Positions 41,434 to 48,914 of a stretch of 64,000 nucleotides of DNA are shown here, one piece after another. This DNA comes from Chryseobacterium suipulveris. GTDB taxonomy: Bacteria; Bacteroidota; Bacteroidia; Flavobacteriales; Weeksellaceae. Within the stretch, counting starts at the first letter, position 1, and the number at the start of each line of letters is the position of its first letter. The DNA lies in assembly GCF_022811685.1 (NCBI RefSeq), contig NZ_CP094532.1:1513501-1577500 (forward strand), given 5' to 3'. Below the pieces are notes generated by a model that was not told the DNA's origin, searched no databases, and saw only the letters and a program-made list of their open reading frames with translations. The position numbers were made by a program, and so were the translations under genes.

Positions 41434-41670
41434 TTAACCTTCCATTAGAAACGAATAAATTTCATCTTTCAGGTGTACTCTCTTTTTTCTGAGGTCGTTT
41501 AAGTGTTCATCAGTTGTGTGGTTAAAACCGTCTTCTTCGTAATGCTGAATGAGCGCGTTCACTTCCTCATAATTTACATACAGTTTTCTAAACGCTTCGT
41601 CATTCAGCTTGAGCTCCCCGATTTTTGTAACAAATTCTGGGAATTCGTGGGTTAAAGTATGATTTTCCAT
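41434..41670 (-). CDS. DUF465 family protein (YdcH-like)
   Basis: A 78-aa helical protein of the DUF465/YdcH group. The signatures are HEFPEFVTKIGELKLNDEAFRKLYVNYEEVN and the second helix LRKKRVHLKDEIYSFL. Its function is unknown. The leader on the minus strand (41676-41702) has TTAATCC/CATTAAA-type units that may be a weak heptamer repeat. It is closed by the terminator at 41384-41408. Confidence 0.88.
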   Translation of the reverse strand: MENHTLTHEFPEFVTKIGELKLNDEAFRKLYVNYEEVNALIQHYEEDGFNHTTDEHLNDLRKKRVHLKDEIYSFLMEG

Positions 41671-41791
41671 GACTTTAAGATTAATGGGTTTAATGGATTA
41701 AAGGTAGGAAAATTCAGGGGTGAAATCAATATGAAAAAAATCAGAATTTTTTTGTTGAAACAGTAATCGTGTTATTAGCGATCAATAGGAG

Positions 41792-41805
41792 CGGGCTTTA
41801 GCCCG
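41792..41805. repeat. CGGGCTTTAGCCCG palindrome
   Basis: A 14-bp near-perfect palindrome with flanks AGGAG and TTTAGA. Such GGGCTTTAGCCC units are dispersed in many Bacteroidota genomes. A decayed partner (GGCTTTAGCC) follows at 41830-41839. Confidence 0.55.
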
Positions 41806-41860
41806 TTTAGATTAGGTTAATCTCAGATGGCTTTAGCCAAAACGTAAATCGAAAAATCAA

Positions 41861-42718
41861 TTATTTAATCATATCCAACTCCAGAATATTATTGTTTTTT
41901 GCCCTCAGTTCTTTTCCCTGAGTTTCCCGCTTTCTAAGGATTTCAGCGATGTCCACTTCCTTTCCGTCTTCGCCGATCACTTTTACCGCTTCATTTTGGT
42001 TCAAAAGTTCACGCAACGTTTTTCCGGGATCGTTTCTAAGTTCAACATACAATTTTTGGAACTGTTTCTGATTAATGACGACTTCGGTTGGAGCTATTAT
42101 TCGTGGGTCGGTTTTCAATTTTTGCTTTTCCGGAATTTTAGCGATCCCTTTAAGCTCAAAAGCGTGGGTTTCATTTTTGTCGGAAAGTTTTAATATCAAT
42201 CCAGGTAAACCTTGAAACTTATACGGACCATCCTGAATCGGGATTTCTGCGGTAAACCAAGCCGTCCACTTTCGACCGAAGATTTCAGTTTCTGCTTTTT
42301 GAGTGTGAAACTCCCCAATTTTTTCTTTTTCGGGTAGAATCTTCCAGACAGGTTTTCTGTCGTCGGAAACCTTGTATTCGTTGGAACCCATAAAAGTTTT
42401 GAAATAAGTCTCAAACGAAGGATAAATTTTCGATACTGTATAATTGATTTTCCCGCGGTAAATATGTTTGGTGTTAATGATATCGGAATCATCGAACTGT
42501 TGTTTTTCCGCGTCGATGGAAGCAAGGGAATCCATCTTGAATTTCTGGTAACTGTAAAACTCCGAACCTTTTGAAGTCACATCCAGAACCGTAAGTTCTT
42601 TCTCCAAATTGCTTCGGTCGGTTGAGTCGATGATGAATTTGTATTCGTAAATGAAGCGCTGGTTTTGTGCGTTTAATGCAGTGAAAATGAAAATAAAGAA
42701 TGGGAGGAATTTGTTCAT
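41861..42718 (-). CDS. GLPGLI family protein
   Basis: A 285-aa exported protein with signal peptide (MNKFLPFFIFIFTALNAQ). The hallmark GLPGLILKLSD sits at about residues 171-181, preceded by RKWTAWFTAEIPIQDGPYKF. This family is widespread in Bacteroidota and often lies near TonB-dependent receptors, but its function is unknown; it may be a porin-gated peptide or surface protein. The C-terminus (VDIAEILRKRETQGKELRA) is charged and helical. There is no TonB receptor in this window. Confidence 0.9.
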   Translation of the reverse strand: MNKFLPFFIFIFTALNAQNQRFIYEYKFIIDSTDRSNLEKELTVLDVTSKGSEFYSYQKFKMDSLASIDAEKQQFDDSDIINTKHIYRGKINYTVSKIYPSFETYFKTFMGSNEYKVSDDRKPVWKILPEKEKIGEFHTQKAETEIFGRKWTAWFTAEIPIQDGPYKFQGLPGLILKLSDKNETHAFELKGIAKIPEKQKLKTDPRIIAPTEVVINQKQFQKLYVELRNDPGKTLRELLNQNEAVKVIGEDGKEVDIAEILRKRETQGKELRAKNNNILELDMIK

Positions 42719-43146
42719 GATCAATTTTTTGTGAAGTTAAAAAAAAAACTTTGCCAAAGTTTCAAATCTTTGAACGTTAATATTTCGACCTCGGAGATTT
42801 TTGCGTTAAGAAAAATTGAAGTTTCTTCGGGATGAATCTTTCAACTTGTCCTGTATAAAAATCTCCACTGTTCGAAGCGCGGGAGAAAATTTCAATTCGA
42901 AGACAAAGCTTGCTTCCGCGAAAGTTTGGAGATTTTCTTGGAAGAAACTTCAATTTTTTAGCAAAAAGATCCAGTCTTGATTTTTGGTTACTTTTGCATC
43001 AAGGCAAAAGTAAAAGAATTGAAGAAGTTTGCTCAATTGTGTGATTTTTTTTCGCCGATTACCAAATTACGTAGATATTTTTTTGCAATTAATTCATGAA
43101 CACAACTTTGCCAAAGATTTCAAACTTTGGCAAAGTTGGGAAGCGG
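42719..43146. repeat. nested palindromic element and hairpins downstream of the M56 gene
   Basis: An 18-bp perfect inverted repeat (AAAAATTGAAGTTTCTTC, 42811-42828, with 42941-42958) encloses a second 10-bp pair (AAAATCTCCA, 42857-42866, with 42927-42936). Next is a TACTTTTGC/GCAAAAGTA hairpin (42989-43012). Two copies of a CTTTGCCAAAG-type hairpin flank the block (42749-42772 and 43104-43137; the second has a 13-bp perfect stem). No gene was seen. Confidence 0.75.
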
Positions 43147-45015
43147 TTATTTTCTAGTGTAAATACGAATCTCTGAATTTGCATTGCCGTTAAATCCTTT
43201 TTTGTTCACTTCCATTCTTTCGATTTTGTCGGATGGAAATCTGTTCATTTCTGATTTTGTAATCGGTTTCCCGTCGAGGAAGATTTTGATTTCATCGTCC
43301 GTTGCAATACTTTTTCCCGTACCGTTAAGAATGATGATGTTTGATTTTCCGAATAGGGAAGCATTTTTCGCGGCGAGTTCCGCAGCTTTTTTTGAGTCTT
43401 CGATACTTTGTTTGAATGCTTTTGAATTCACGAGCTTTTCTGCGTCCTTAGAAGCTTGCTCTGCAAGTTTAGCCATTTGTTCTGCACTTTTTGCAGTGAA
43501 TTCAGAATTCCTGATTATTTCCTTAAACTGTGGAGAGTTCACCAAATCGTCAAAGTGGATCACTTTCGTGTTTGTTTGCTTCAGCATTTCTTCAAACTCT
43601 TTTTGGCTAAAGAAATATTTATCGGCATTGGCGTAAACTCTATCCAAATCGCTATATTTGCTTTCTAAAGATTTCAGATTTTTCTGGTATTCGTCGGATT
43701 TGAAGATGCCGTCAATTTTGCTGCCAAGTTCGTTCATCTGCTTTTCCAGACGCTTCAATTTCGGGTTGTCGAAATCCTTTTTCTTGGCAAGTTCGCGGAA
43801 TTCTTCACCCTTTTTGCGGAGTTCCTCGCTGATTTTTTTTGCTTCGGTTTCCTTTAATCTCATCGCTTCACGGTGGGGCTCGATTTCTTTTCTTTTTGCA
43901 TCGATTTCCTTTCTGATTTTTTCTCTATCGACGAAAACGTCTGGATTTTCTTTGTACAGTTCAATTTTATCTTTGTGCAAACCGGTTTCTTCTTCCACAT
44001 AACCGATTTTTCCATTTGCTGAATCCAAATTGATTGTTTGAGGTTCGCTAAATTTCTTGGGAGAAATTGTGTCCTGTGTGAAGATTTGATTTGATTGATC
44101 AACTTTTAATTCAGTTACGAGCTTTTCAATTTCGCGGTTCGTTTCCTTTATTTCTCTATTTTTCGCATTTACCAAATACACGAAACCGATCGCGAAGAGC
44201 AGCGGCAATGCAAAAATCTTTCGCGCATAACCGTATTTTGTTTTTGATTTTTTGAGCATTTTCAGTCTTTTTTTTAGGTTGGAATTAAGGAACGGACTCG
44301 TTGCAGGCAACTGTTTTCCGGAAAAGTGACTTGCCAAAAGCATCTGCGCAAATGCTTTCGTGTCCGAGTTTTTTATGGCTTTCTTGTCGGCGAGGTATTC
44401 GTGGACAAGGTTGATTTCTTTTTTAACAAGGTAGAAAAACGGGTTGAACCAAAACAGGGAAGTGGTGATTTCTACCAGAATTTTGTCCCAGGAATGTTTT
44501 TGCTCGATATGGACCATTTCGTGTTTCAGGATCTGTCTTCCCAAATCGGAATGGAGGTGGATGGAGTTCTTCCAGAACAGGTTTCTGAAAAACGAGAACG
44601 GCGCTTCTTCTAAGTTGGTTTGGTAAAAATGGATCCCCTCAAAGTTTTCCTGCGGAAACTGTTTTTTGAACCGATGGATTTTAATTAGACCGAAAATTAG
44701 TTTAGTCAGAAAAAAGACAGCAACCAGTCCAAAAGCGAGAGCAATATGTTGAAGATAAAGTAAATCATGATTTTGGGAATTTTCAGAGTTAATACTTTGC
44801 AACTTGTTTAATATTAAATAAATATTACTGTTTACCTCAAGTGTAAAATAGTTCACTTTCAGCAAAGGAATTAAAATGCTGACCACCAGAACCGACAGCA
44901 AATAGAAGCGGTTATAGTGGTGGAAAGTCCTGTCTTTAAGAAACAACCGATAGTACAGAAACATTACACCGGAGCATAAAATAACTTTACCGAAATAGAT
45001 GAAAATGGTTTCCAT
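43147..45015 (-). CDS. M56 family metallopeptidase, BlaR1-type signal transducer
   Basis: A 622-aa membrane protein. It has four transmembrane helices (about residues 4-24, 38-54, 88-110 and 268-286). The zinc-protease motif HEMVH (165-169) plus NLVHEYLAD (third ligand region) marks the cytoplasmic peptidase. A long periplasmic coiled coil (about 290-530, EIDAKRKEIEPHREAMRL) follows. The C-terminal TonB/carboxypeptidase-like SIATDDEIKIFLDGKPITKSE segment closes it. It pairs with the BlaI-type repressor 11 bp upstream; peptidase action probably inactivates the repressor after a cell-wall signal. No beta-lactamase gene is near, so the targets are elsewhere. Confidence 0.87.
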   Translation of the reverse strand: METIFIYFGKVILCSGVMFLYYRLFLKDRTFHHYNRFYLLSVLVVSILIPLLKVNYFTLEVNSNIYLILNKLQSINSENSQNHDLLYLQHIALAFGLVAVFFLTKLIFGLIKIHRFKKQFPQENFEGIHFYQTNLEEAPFSFFRNLFWKNSIHLHSDLGRQILKHEMVHIEQKHSWDKILVEITTSLFWFNPFFYLVKKEINLVHEYLADKKAIKNSDTKAFAQMLLASHFSGKQLPATSPFLNSNLKKRLKMLKKSKTKYGYARKIFALPLLFAIGFVYLVNAKNREIKETNREIEKLVTELKVDQSNQIFTQDTISPKKFSEPQTINLDSANGKIGYVEEETGLHKDKIELYKENPDVFVDREKIRKEIDAKRKEIEPHREAMRLKETEAKKISEELRKKGEEFRELAKKKDFDNPKLKRLEKQMNELGSKIDGIFKSDEYQKNLKSLESKYSDLDRVYANADKYFFSQKEFEEMLKQTNTKVIHFDDLVNSPQFKEIIRNSEFTAKSAEQMAKLAEQASKDAEKLVNSKAFKQSIEDSKKAAELAAKNASLFGKSNIIILNGTGKSIATDDEIKIFLDGKPITKSEMNRFPSDKIERMEVNKKGFNGNANSEIRIYTRK

Positions 45016-45026
45016 AGCTAATCTTT

Positions 45027-45443
45027 TTATTGTTTTGAACTCGAATCTTGGCTCTTCTTACTTGGCTCTTGGCTCTTTCCACTTGGTTCTTTCAATTCAT
45101 TCAGCAACATTTCCAAATCTTCCACACTCATCTCGTTTTTCTCGACAAGGAAGGAGACCGCATTTTTGTAGGAACCTTCAAAGTAGTTTTTCACCAAACT
45201 CTTGATCGATTTTCCGCTGTATTTATCTTTAGAGATCAGTGCGAAATATTCGTGCTGCCTCCCGAAAACTTTGTAGTCTACAAAATCCTTTTCCTTTAAT
45301 ACCTTTAAAATAGTAGAAACAGTGTTGGTATGGGGTTTCGGTTCGGGGAATTTCTCGAGGATGTCTTTCAGGAAAGCTTTTTCAAGATCCCATAAATACT
45401 GCATAACCTGTTCTTCTGCTTTGGTGAGTTGCTGGATTTTCAT
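45027..45443 (-). CDS. BlaI/MecI/CopY family transcriptional repressor
   Basis: A 138-aa winged-helix repressor: TKAEEQVMQYLWDLEKAFLKDILEKFPEPKPHTNTVSTILKVLKEKDFVDY is the DNA-binding domain, followed by the dimer helix. Its stop lies 11 bp before the M56 gene start, so they form one operon. The last 21 residues (KEPSGKSQEPSKKSQ tail) are encoded by a heptamer-repeat tract and are not part of the normal fold. A dyad over the start codon is the likely autoregulatory operator. Confidence 0.9.
   Translation of the reverse strand: MKIQQLTKAEEQVMQYLWDLEKAFLKDILEKFPEPKPHTNTVSTILKVLKEKDFVDYKVFGRQHEYFALISKDKYSGKSIKSLVKNYFEGSYKNAVSFLVEKNEMSVEDLEMLLNELKEPSGKSQEPSKKSQDSSSKQ
45046..45093. repeat. heptamer repeat tract at the 3' end of the blaI-like gene
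   Basis: TTGGCTC-type units on the + strand. On the protein they give a KSQEPSK-like 7-residue repeat appended to the repressor C-terminus. Confidence 0.82.
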
Positions 45444-45464
45444 ATCACTATCTGTTTAGTGATA
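45443..45464 (-). promoter_or_regulatory. BlaI-type operator
   Basis: Perfect dyad TATCACTA-N6-TAGTGATA directly upstream of the repressor start codon, sharing its first base. It lies between the -7 box (45465-45472) and the start, covering the transcription start point, a classical repressor position. Confidence 0.75.
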
Positions 45465-45494
45465 CAAATGTAGGGATTAATTTTAATGATACAA
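45465..45494 (-). promoter_or_regulatory. promoter of the blaI-M56 operon
   Basis: On the minus strand: TTG (45494-45492), a 19-bp spacer, and TACATTTG (45472-45465). A full Bacteroidota consensus promoter, with the dyad immediately downstream. Confidence 0.8.
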
Positions 45495-45692
45495 CTATTT
45501 TTTTAGTTATAAAATAAAATTTAATTTAACGAATTGATAATCAGCAACTAAAATTTTATTCCTGACTTTTTCTTTAGGTATCAAACTGAACACAAACGAA
45601 AAAATGTAATGTTAAATATTTTATAAACCAAGTTATCAAGGGTAAATCGGAACTATTCTTGCTACTTTTCTGGCACACCAAAAAATATCATT

Positions 45693-46244
45693 ATGAACAC
45701 AAAAAGACTTTCCACCAAAATGGAAAAAGCACTGAGCGACCAAATGAATGTTGAAGATTTGCAGTCGCATGTTTATCTTTCCTACGGAATTTGGGCGACC
45801 GATAAAGGTTACCAAGGAATCGGGAATTTCCTTTTCCGTCATGCGCAGGAAGAGCGCAACCATGCCATCAAGTTTATGCGTTATATTCTCGACAGGGGAG
45901 GAAAACCGGTCATCACTGCAATTCCGAAACCGGGAGCTGATCCGAAAAGTTTAACCGATTGTTTTAATAAAGTCTTCAAACACGAAGTTGATAACACCAC
46001 CGCGATCTACAAACTCGTGGATTTGGCACTGGAAGAAAAAGATTGGGCAACCTGGAATTTCCTGCAATGGTTTGTGAAAGAACAGATCGAGGAAGAAACT
46101 TTGGCAATGGACCTGATCGACAAGCTGAAAATCGCAGGAGGAGACCAAGCGACCGACGAATCGCTTTTCACGCTCGACAAAACTTTGGAAAGCGCTCCGG
46201 ATGACGCCGAAGATGCGAGAAATGCGACCGCGGAAAATCCGTAA
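45693..46244 (+). CDS. ftnA: ferritin
   Basis: Iron-storage protein that forms 24-mers and oxidises Fe(II) at a diiron site. The 183-aa chain has ferritin helices with ferroxidase ligands: Glu in MNVEDLQSHVYLSYG, the FRHAQEERNHAIKF helix (E-E-x-x-H), and KEQIEEETLAMDLI. The acidic C-terminal tail (DDAEDARNATAENP) is unusual in length. A copy of the last codons and the following bases lies 2.3 kb downstream after the kinase gene. The promoter is not well defined; TACTTTTC at 45662-45669 is a weak -7 box. Confidence 0.94.
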   Translation: MNTKRLSTKMEKALSDQMNVEDLQSHVYLSYGIWATDKGYQGIGNFLFRHAQEERNHAIKFMRYILDRGGKPVITAIPKPGADPKSLTDCFNKVFKHEVDNTTAIYKLVDLALEEKDWATWNFLQWFVKEQIEEETLAMDLIDKLKIAGGDQATDESLFTLDKTLESAPDDAEDARNATAENP

Positions 46245-46272
46245 ATTATCAATACCTCAATACCTTCATTAC

Positions 46273-46300
46273 CCGCAGAAAAATTTTCTGCGGTTTTTTT
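46273..46300 (+). terminator. terminator of the ferritin gene
   Basis: 10-bp perfect stem CCGCAGAAAA/TTTTCTGCGG with a one-base centre, then T7. Confidence 0.85.
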
Positions 46301-46639
46301 GGCTTTTTGATAAAGCTGGATCATAAAAGTAAATCTGTATGTACCTGTTGTGCATTTAAGACAAAATTTGTTCTCAGCGAATAATAGGCCTTTTGCAAAT
46401 ATTTGTTTGTCTTGGCTAAATGAAATGCCTTTGCGCTCTTGATGCAGTCATTTTGTCAAAATTTTCTTTGCGAACCTTTGCGAGAAAAAAAATCGTAAAG
46501 GGCTAGACAAAGCTAAATTAATTTTTTTGCTCTGTTTTTAAGATAAACAAAGGCGCTATAGGTTATTAATAATACACAAAGATACAAATGCACAACCGGT
46601 CTGTATATCAATTTTTACAGCATTTCAACTGGGTTAAAA
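46301..46639. other. intergenic region between ferritin and the kinase gene
   Basis: AT-rich, with no open frame of note and no relic recognised. It ends in the regulatory dyad at 46640. Confidence 0.4.
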
Positions 46640-46685
46640 TACCCAAATCACGGTATTGAAAGTAAACTACTTCTTACTATTTTTA
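46640..46685 (+). promoter_or_regulatory. variant regulon operator and -7 box of the histidine kinase gene
   Basis: TACCCAAATCACGGTA (46640-46655) is a degenerate form of the dyad found at four other units. It lies 22 bp before TATTTTTA (46678-46685). The spacing is identical in all five cases. It suggests autoregulation of the kinase gene. Confidence 0.7.
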
Positions 46686-46701
46686 CAAAAAATAACCTTA
46701 A

Positions 46702-48480
46702 ATGAAAAAACGCTTACTATTTTGTTTTTTGGTAGTTTGCCAATTCTATTTAGCTCAAGATACGGATACTGTTTTTACAAACCTTGATAAAGAAAAAGTT
46801 GCCGCCAAAAAAATAACTCTCTATAGCCATTATATTGACATTCTTAAAACTAAGGATGTTTCAAAGTCCCTAAAACTATCAAGCAAGGCAATTGCGTTCG
46901 CAAAAGAGCAGAAGGATCCAATTTCAGAGGCGGACTTTATTAGACTTAGAGGGCTGACTCATTACCTCGGTGGCAATCTCGACAGTGCCAATAATTATTA
47001 CCATCGGTCGCTTTCTATTCTCGAAAGCCATAGCGACAGCAAGCAGCTTGCAAACCTTTATAACAATTTGGGACAACTCAATAGAAAAATCCAGAACTAT
47101 CCTAAATCAATCGAATATTATGACAAATCCATGCAAATATTTACGAGTATTAAGGATGACGAAGGTATTGCCACCATCTACAATGAAAGTGGTGTGGTTT
47201 ACGAATACATGAAGAATTACGAGGAAGCCAAATCCCGATACATAAAATCGCTGAATATCCAGAAAAAAAGAGGGGATTTGGTAGGACAGGGTTACTCTCT
47301 CGAGTTCATCGGGGGCGTTAGTATGCTGCAGAAAAAGTATGCGGAAGCCGAAAAATACCTCACGGAGTCATTGAGTATCAGGAAAAAAACAAAGGACAAT
47401 TTTGCGATAGCGCTCAACTACAATGTATTGGGGCATCTTTTTCTCGAAAAAAAAGAGTACCGAACCGCTGCGGAAAATTTCATAAAAAGCAATCAGATTG
47501 CCACGACTATTCCGTACATGGATTTAATGAGAGACAATTACTTGCAGCTCTCGAATGTCGATAAAGAAATAGGTAATTATAAGGGAGCTTACGAAAACCA
47601 GGAGCTTTTCGTACAATATAATGACAGCATCTTCACCGCTGAAAAAATGAAGCAGATTGAAGAAATCTCGGTGAAATATGAAACGGAAAAAAAAGACAAA
47701 GAAATCCTTATTCACAAATCGAAAATTTTCAAGAGGAACGTCGCCCTGCTTTCGTTGTCAGGTCTTTTAATTTTCGGTTTCGGCTACTATAAAAACTTTA
47801 GGCACCGCCAGAAAATAAAATTCCAGAAAGAAATCCTACACCAGCAGGATTTGGCGACGAAGGCCGCAATGAGCGCGGAAGACAATGAACGGAAAAGAAT
47901 GGCAATGCACCTGCACGACGGAGTCGGGCAAATGCTCAACGCAACAAATATGAATCTTCAGGTATTGGAAGAATACCAAAACAACAAGGAGGGTTTCGAA
48001 ATGGTGATGAACAAAACAAGAAATATCCTTACCGACGCAATGACTGAAGTGCGGACACTTTCGCACCAGATTATGCCAAACATGCTAGTGAAAAACAGTC
48101 TTAGCAATGCACTTAGAGAGCTAATCGACAAAAGCAATTCGCCGAAACTACACATTAATCTTACTATCGACGGACTACAAGAAGACCTCGCAGAAAATGT
48201 TCAGATTGTGATGTTCCGCATAATACAGGAATGCATCAATAACACCATCAAACATGCAAATGCCTCCGAAATTGACATTGCCGTAAAACAAGATTCCAAT
48301 GAAATATCCGCATCATTCCGCGACAACGGCAGAGGATTCGATCCGACTTTATACCAGTCGAAATCTGAGGGAATGGGATTGGAAAACATTAAATCAAGAA
48401 TTGAATTTCTGAAAGGGTATTTCCAGCTGGACAGCGAAAAATCGAAAGGCACCTCTATTACCGTAAAAATCCCCATATAA
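46702..48480 (+). CDS. TPR-domain sensor histidine kinase (HisKA_3 type)
   Basis: A 592-aa kinase: signal peptide (1-19, ending YLAQ), periplasmic TPR repeats (about 65-300: ADFIRLRGLTHYLGGNLDSANNYYHRSL; LANLYNNLGQLNRKIQNYPKSIEYYDKS), one transmembrane helix (about 348-364, VALLSLSGLLIFGFGYY), HisKA_3 with His405 in MHLHDGVGQ, and an HATPase domain (NNTIKHANASEIDIAV; FRDNGRGFDP; SEGMGLENIKSRI). Such kinases signal to NarL/LuxR-type response regulators. No regulator gene is in the window, so it is an orphan here. Its own promoter has the regulon dyad. Confidence 0.92.
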   Translation: MKKRLLFCFLVVCQFYLAQDTDTVFTNLDKEKVAAKKITLYSHYIDILKTKDVSKSLKLSSKAIAFAKEQKDPISEADFIRLRGLTHYLGGNLDSANNYYHRSLSILESHSDSKQLANLYNNLGQLNRKIQNYPKSIEYYDKSMQIFTSIKDDEGIATIYNESGVVYEYMKNYEEAKSRYIKSLNIQKKRGDLVGQGYSLEFIGGVSMLQKKYAEAEKYLTESLSIRKKTKDNFAIALNYNVLGHLFLEKKEYRTAAENFIKSNQIATTIPYMDLMRDNYLQLSNVDKEIGNYKGAYENQELFVQYNDSIFTAEKMKQIEEISVKYETEKKDKEILIHKSKIFKRNVALLSLSGLLIFGFGYYKNFRHRQKIKFQKEILHQQDLATKAAMSAEDNERKRMAMHLHDGVGQMLNATNMNLQVLEEYQNNKEGFEMVMNKTRNILTDAMTEVRTLSHQIMPNMLVKNSLSNALRELIDKSNSPKLHINLTIDGLQEDLAENVQIVMFRIIQECINNTIKHANASEIDIAVKQDSNEISASFRDNGRGFDPTLYQSKSEGMGLENIKSRIEFLKGYFQLDSEKSKGTSITVKIPI

Positions 48481-48519
48481 TTGTTGGAAATTGTGGGCGC
48501 CCAAAACATAATTATTGGC

Positions 48520-48576
48520 AATGACACGGAAGGCGCTAGAAATGCGGCGACAGAAAATCCATAAATAATCAATACC
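48520..48576 (+). pseudogene. relic of a ferritin 3' end
   Basis: The reading DTEGARNAATENP and stop, plus the next 12 bases, match the ferritin tail at 46200-46256 at about 45 of 57 positions. It sits just after the kinase stop and is followed by a ferritin-like terminator. Only the last codons remain, so a second ferritin gene was probably replaced or lost. Confidence 0.7.
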
Positions 48577-48585
48577 GTTACGATA

Positions 48586-48617
48586 AAAACCCGCAGAAAA
48601 TTTTTTTGCGGGTTTTT
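48586..48617 (+). terminator. terminator after the kinase gene
   Basis: Stem AACCCGCA/TGCGGGTT extended by A-T pairs, with T5 after it. It resembles the ferritin terminator at 46273-46300. Confidence 0.82.
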
Positions 48618-48630
48618 CATCACCAAAATT

Positions 48631-48668
48631 TACGCAGTTTTACGTATGCGATTACGTAGGAATACGTA
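48631..48668 (+). promoter_or_regulatory. phased TACGTA hexamer array
   Basis: TACGCA at 48631, then TACGTA at 48641, 48653 and 48663: starts 10, 12 and 10 bp apart, about one DNA turn each. It lies about 75 bp upstream of the regulon operator for the SUMF-fold gene, so it may bind another regulator on one face of the helix. Confidence 0.5.
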
Positions 48669-48741
48669 TTTGCTCGATCACTTTTCTGTAGGAATTTTGA
48701 AGAGTTAACCAATTACTTACTTTCGTTTTTAAAGTAAAAAA

Positions 48742-48787
48742 TACCCAATTCGGGGTATATGAAATTTTGATGTTCCGCATAATTTTG
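48742..48787 (+). promoter_or_regulatory. regulon operator and -7 box of the SUMF-fold/T9SS unit
   Basis: TACCCAATTCGGGGTA (48742-48757), a 22-bp spacer, TAATTTTG (48780-48787). There is no -33 TTG, as expected if a bound activator replaces it. Confidence 0.78.
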
Positions 48788-48914
48788 AACAGTAAGAAAA
48801 ATGAAAAATGAAAAAGCTCGCCCAATTTTTTAACCGGATAAAGACTGTAATTAGATCCTTTGTCATTATCGACCGAAATATCATTTGAAAAACAACCTTT
48901 AAATATCTTATTTT

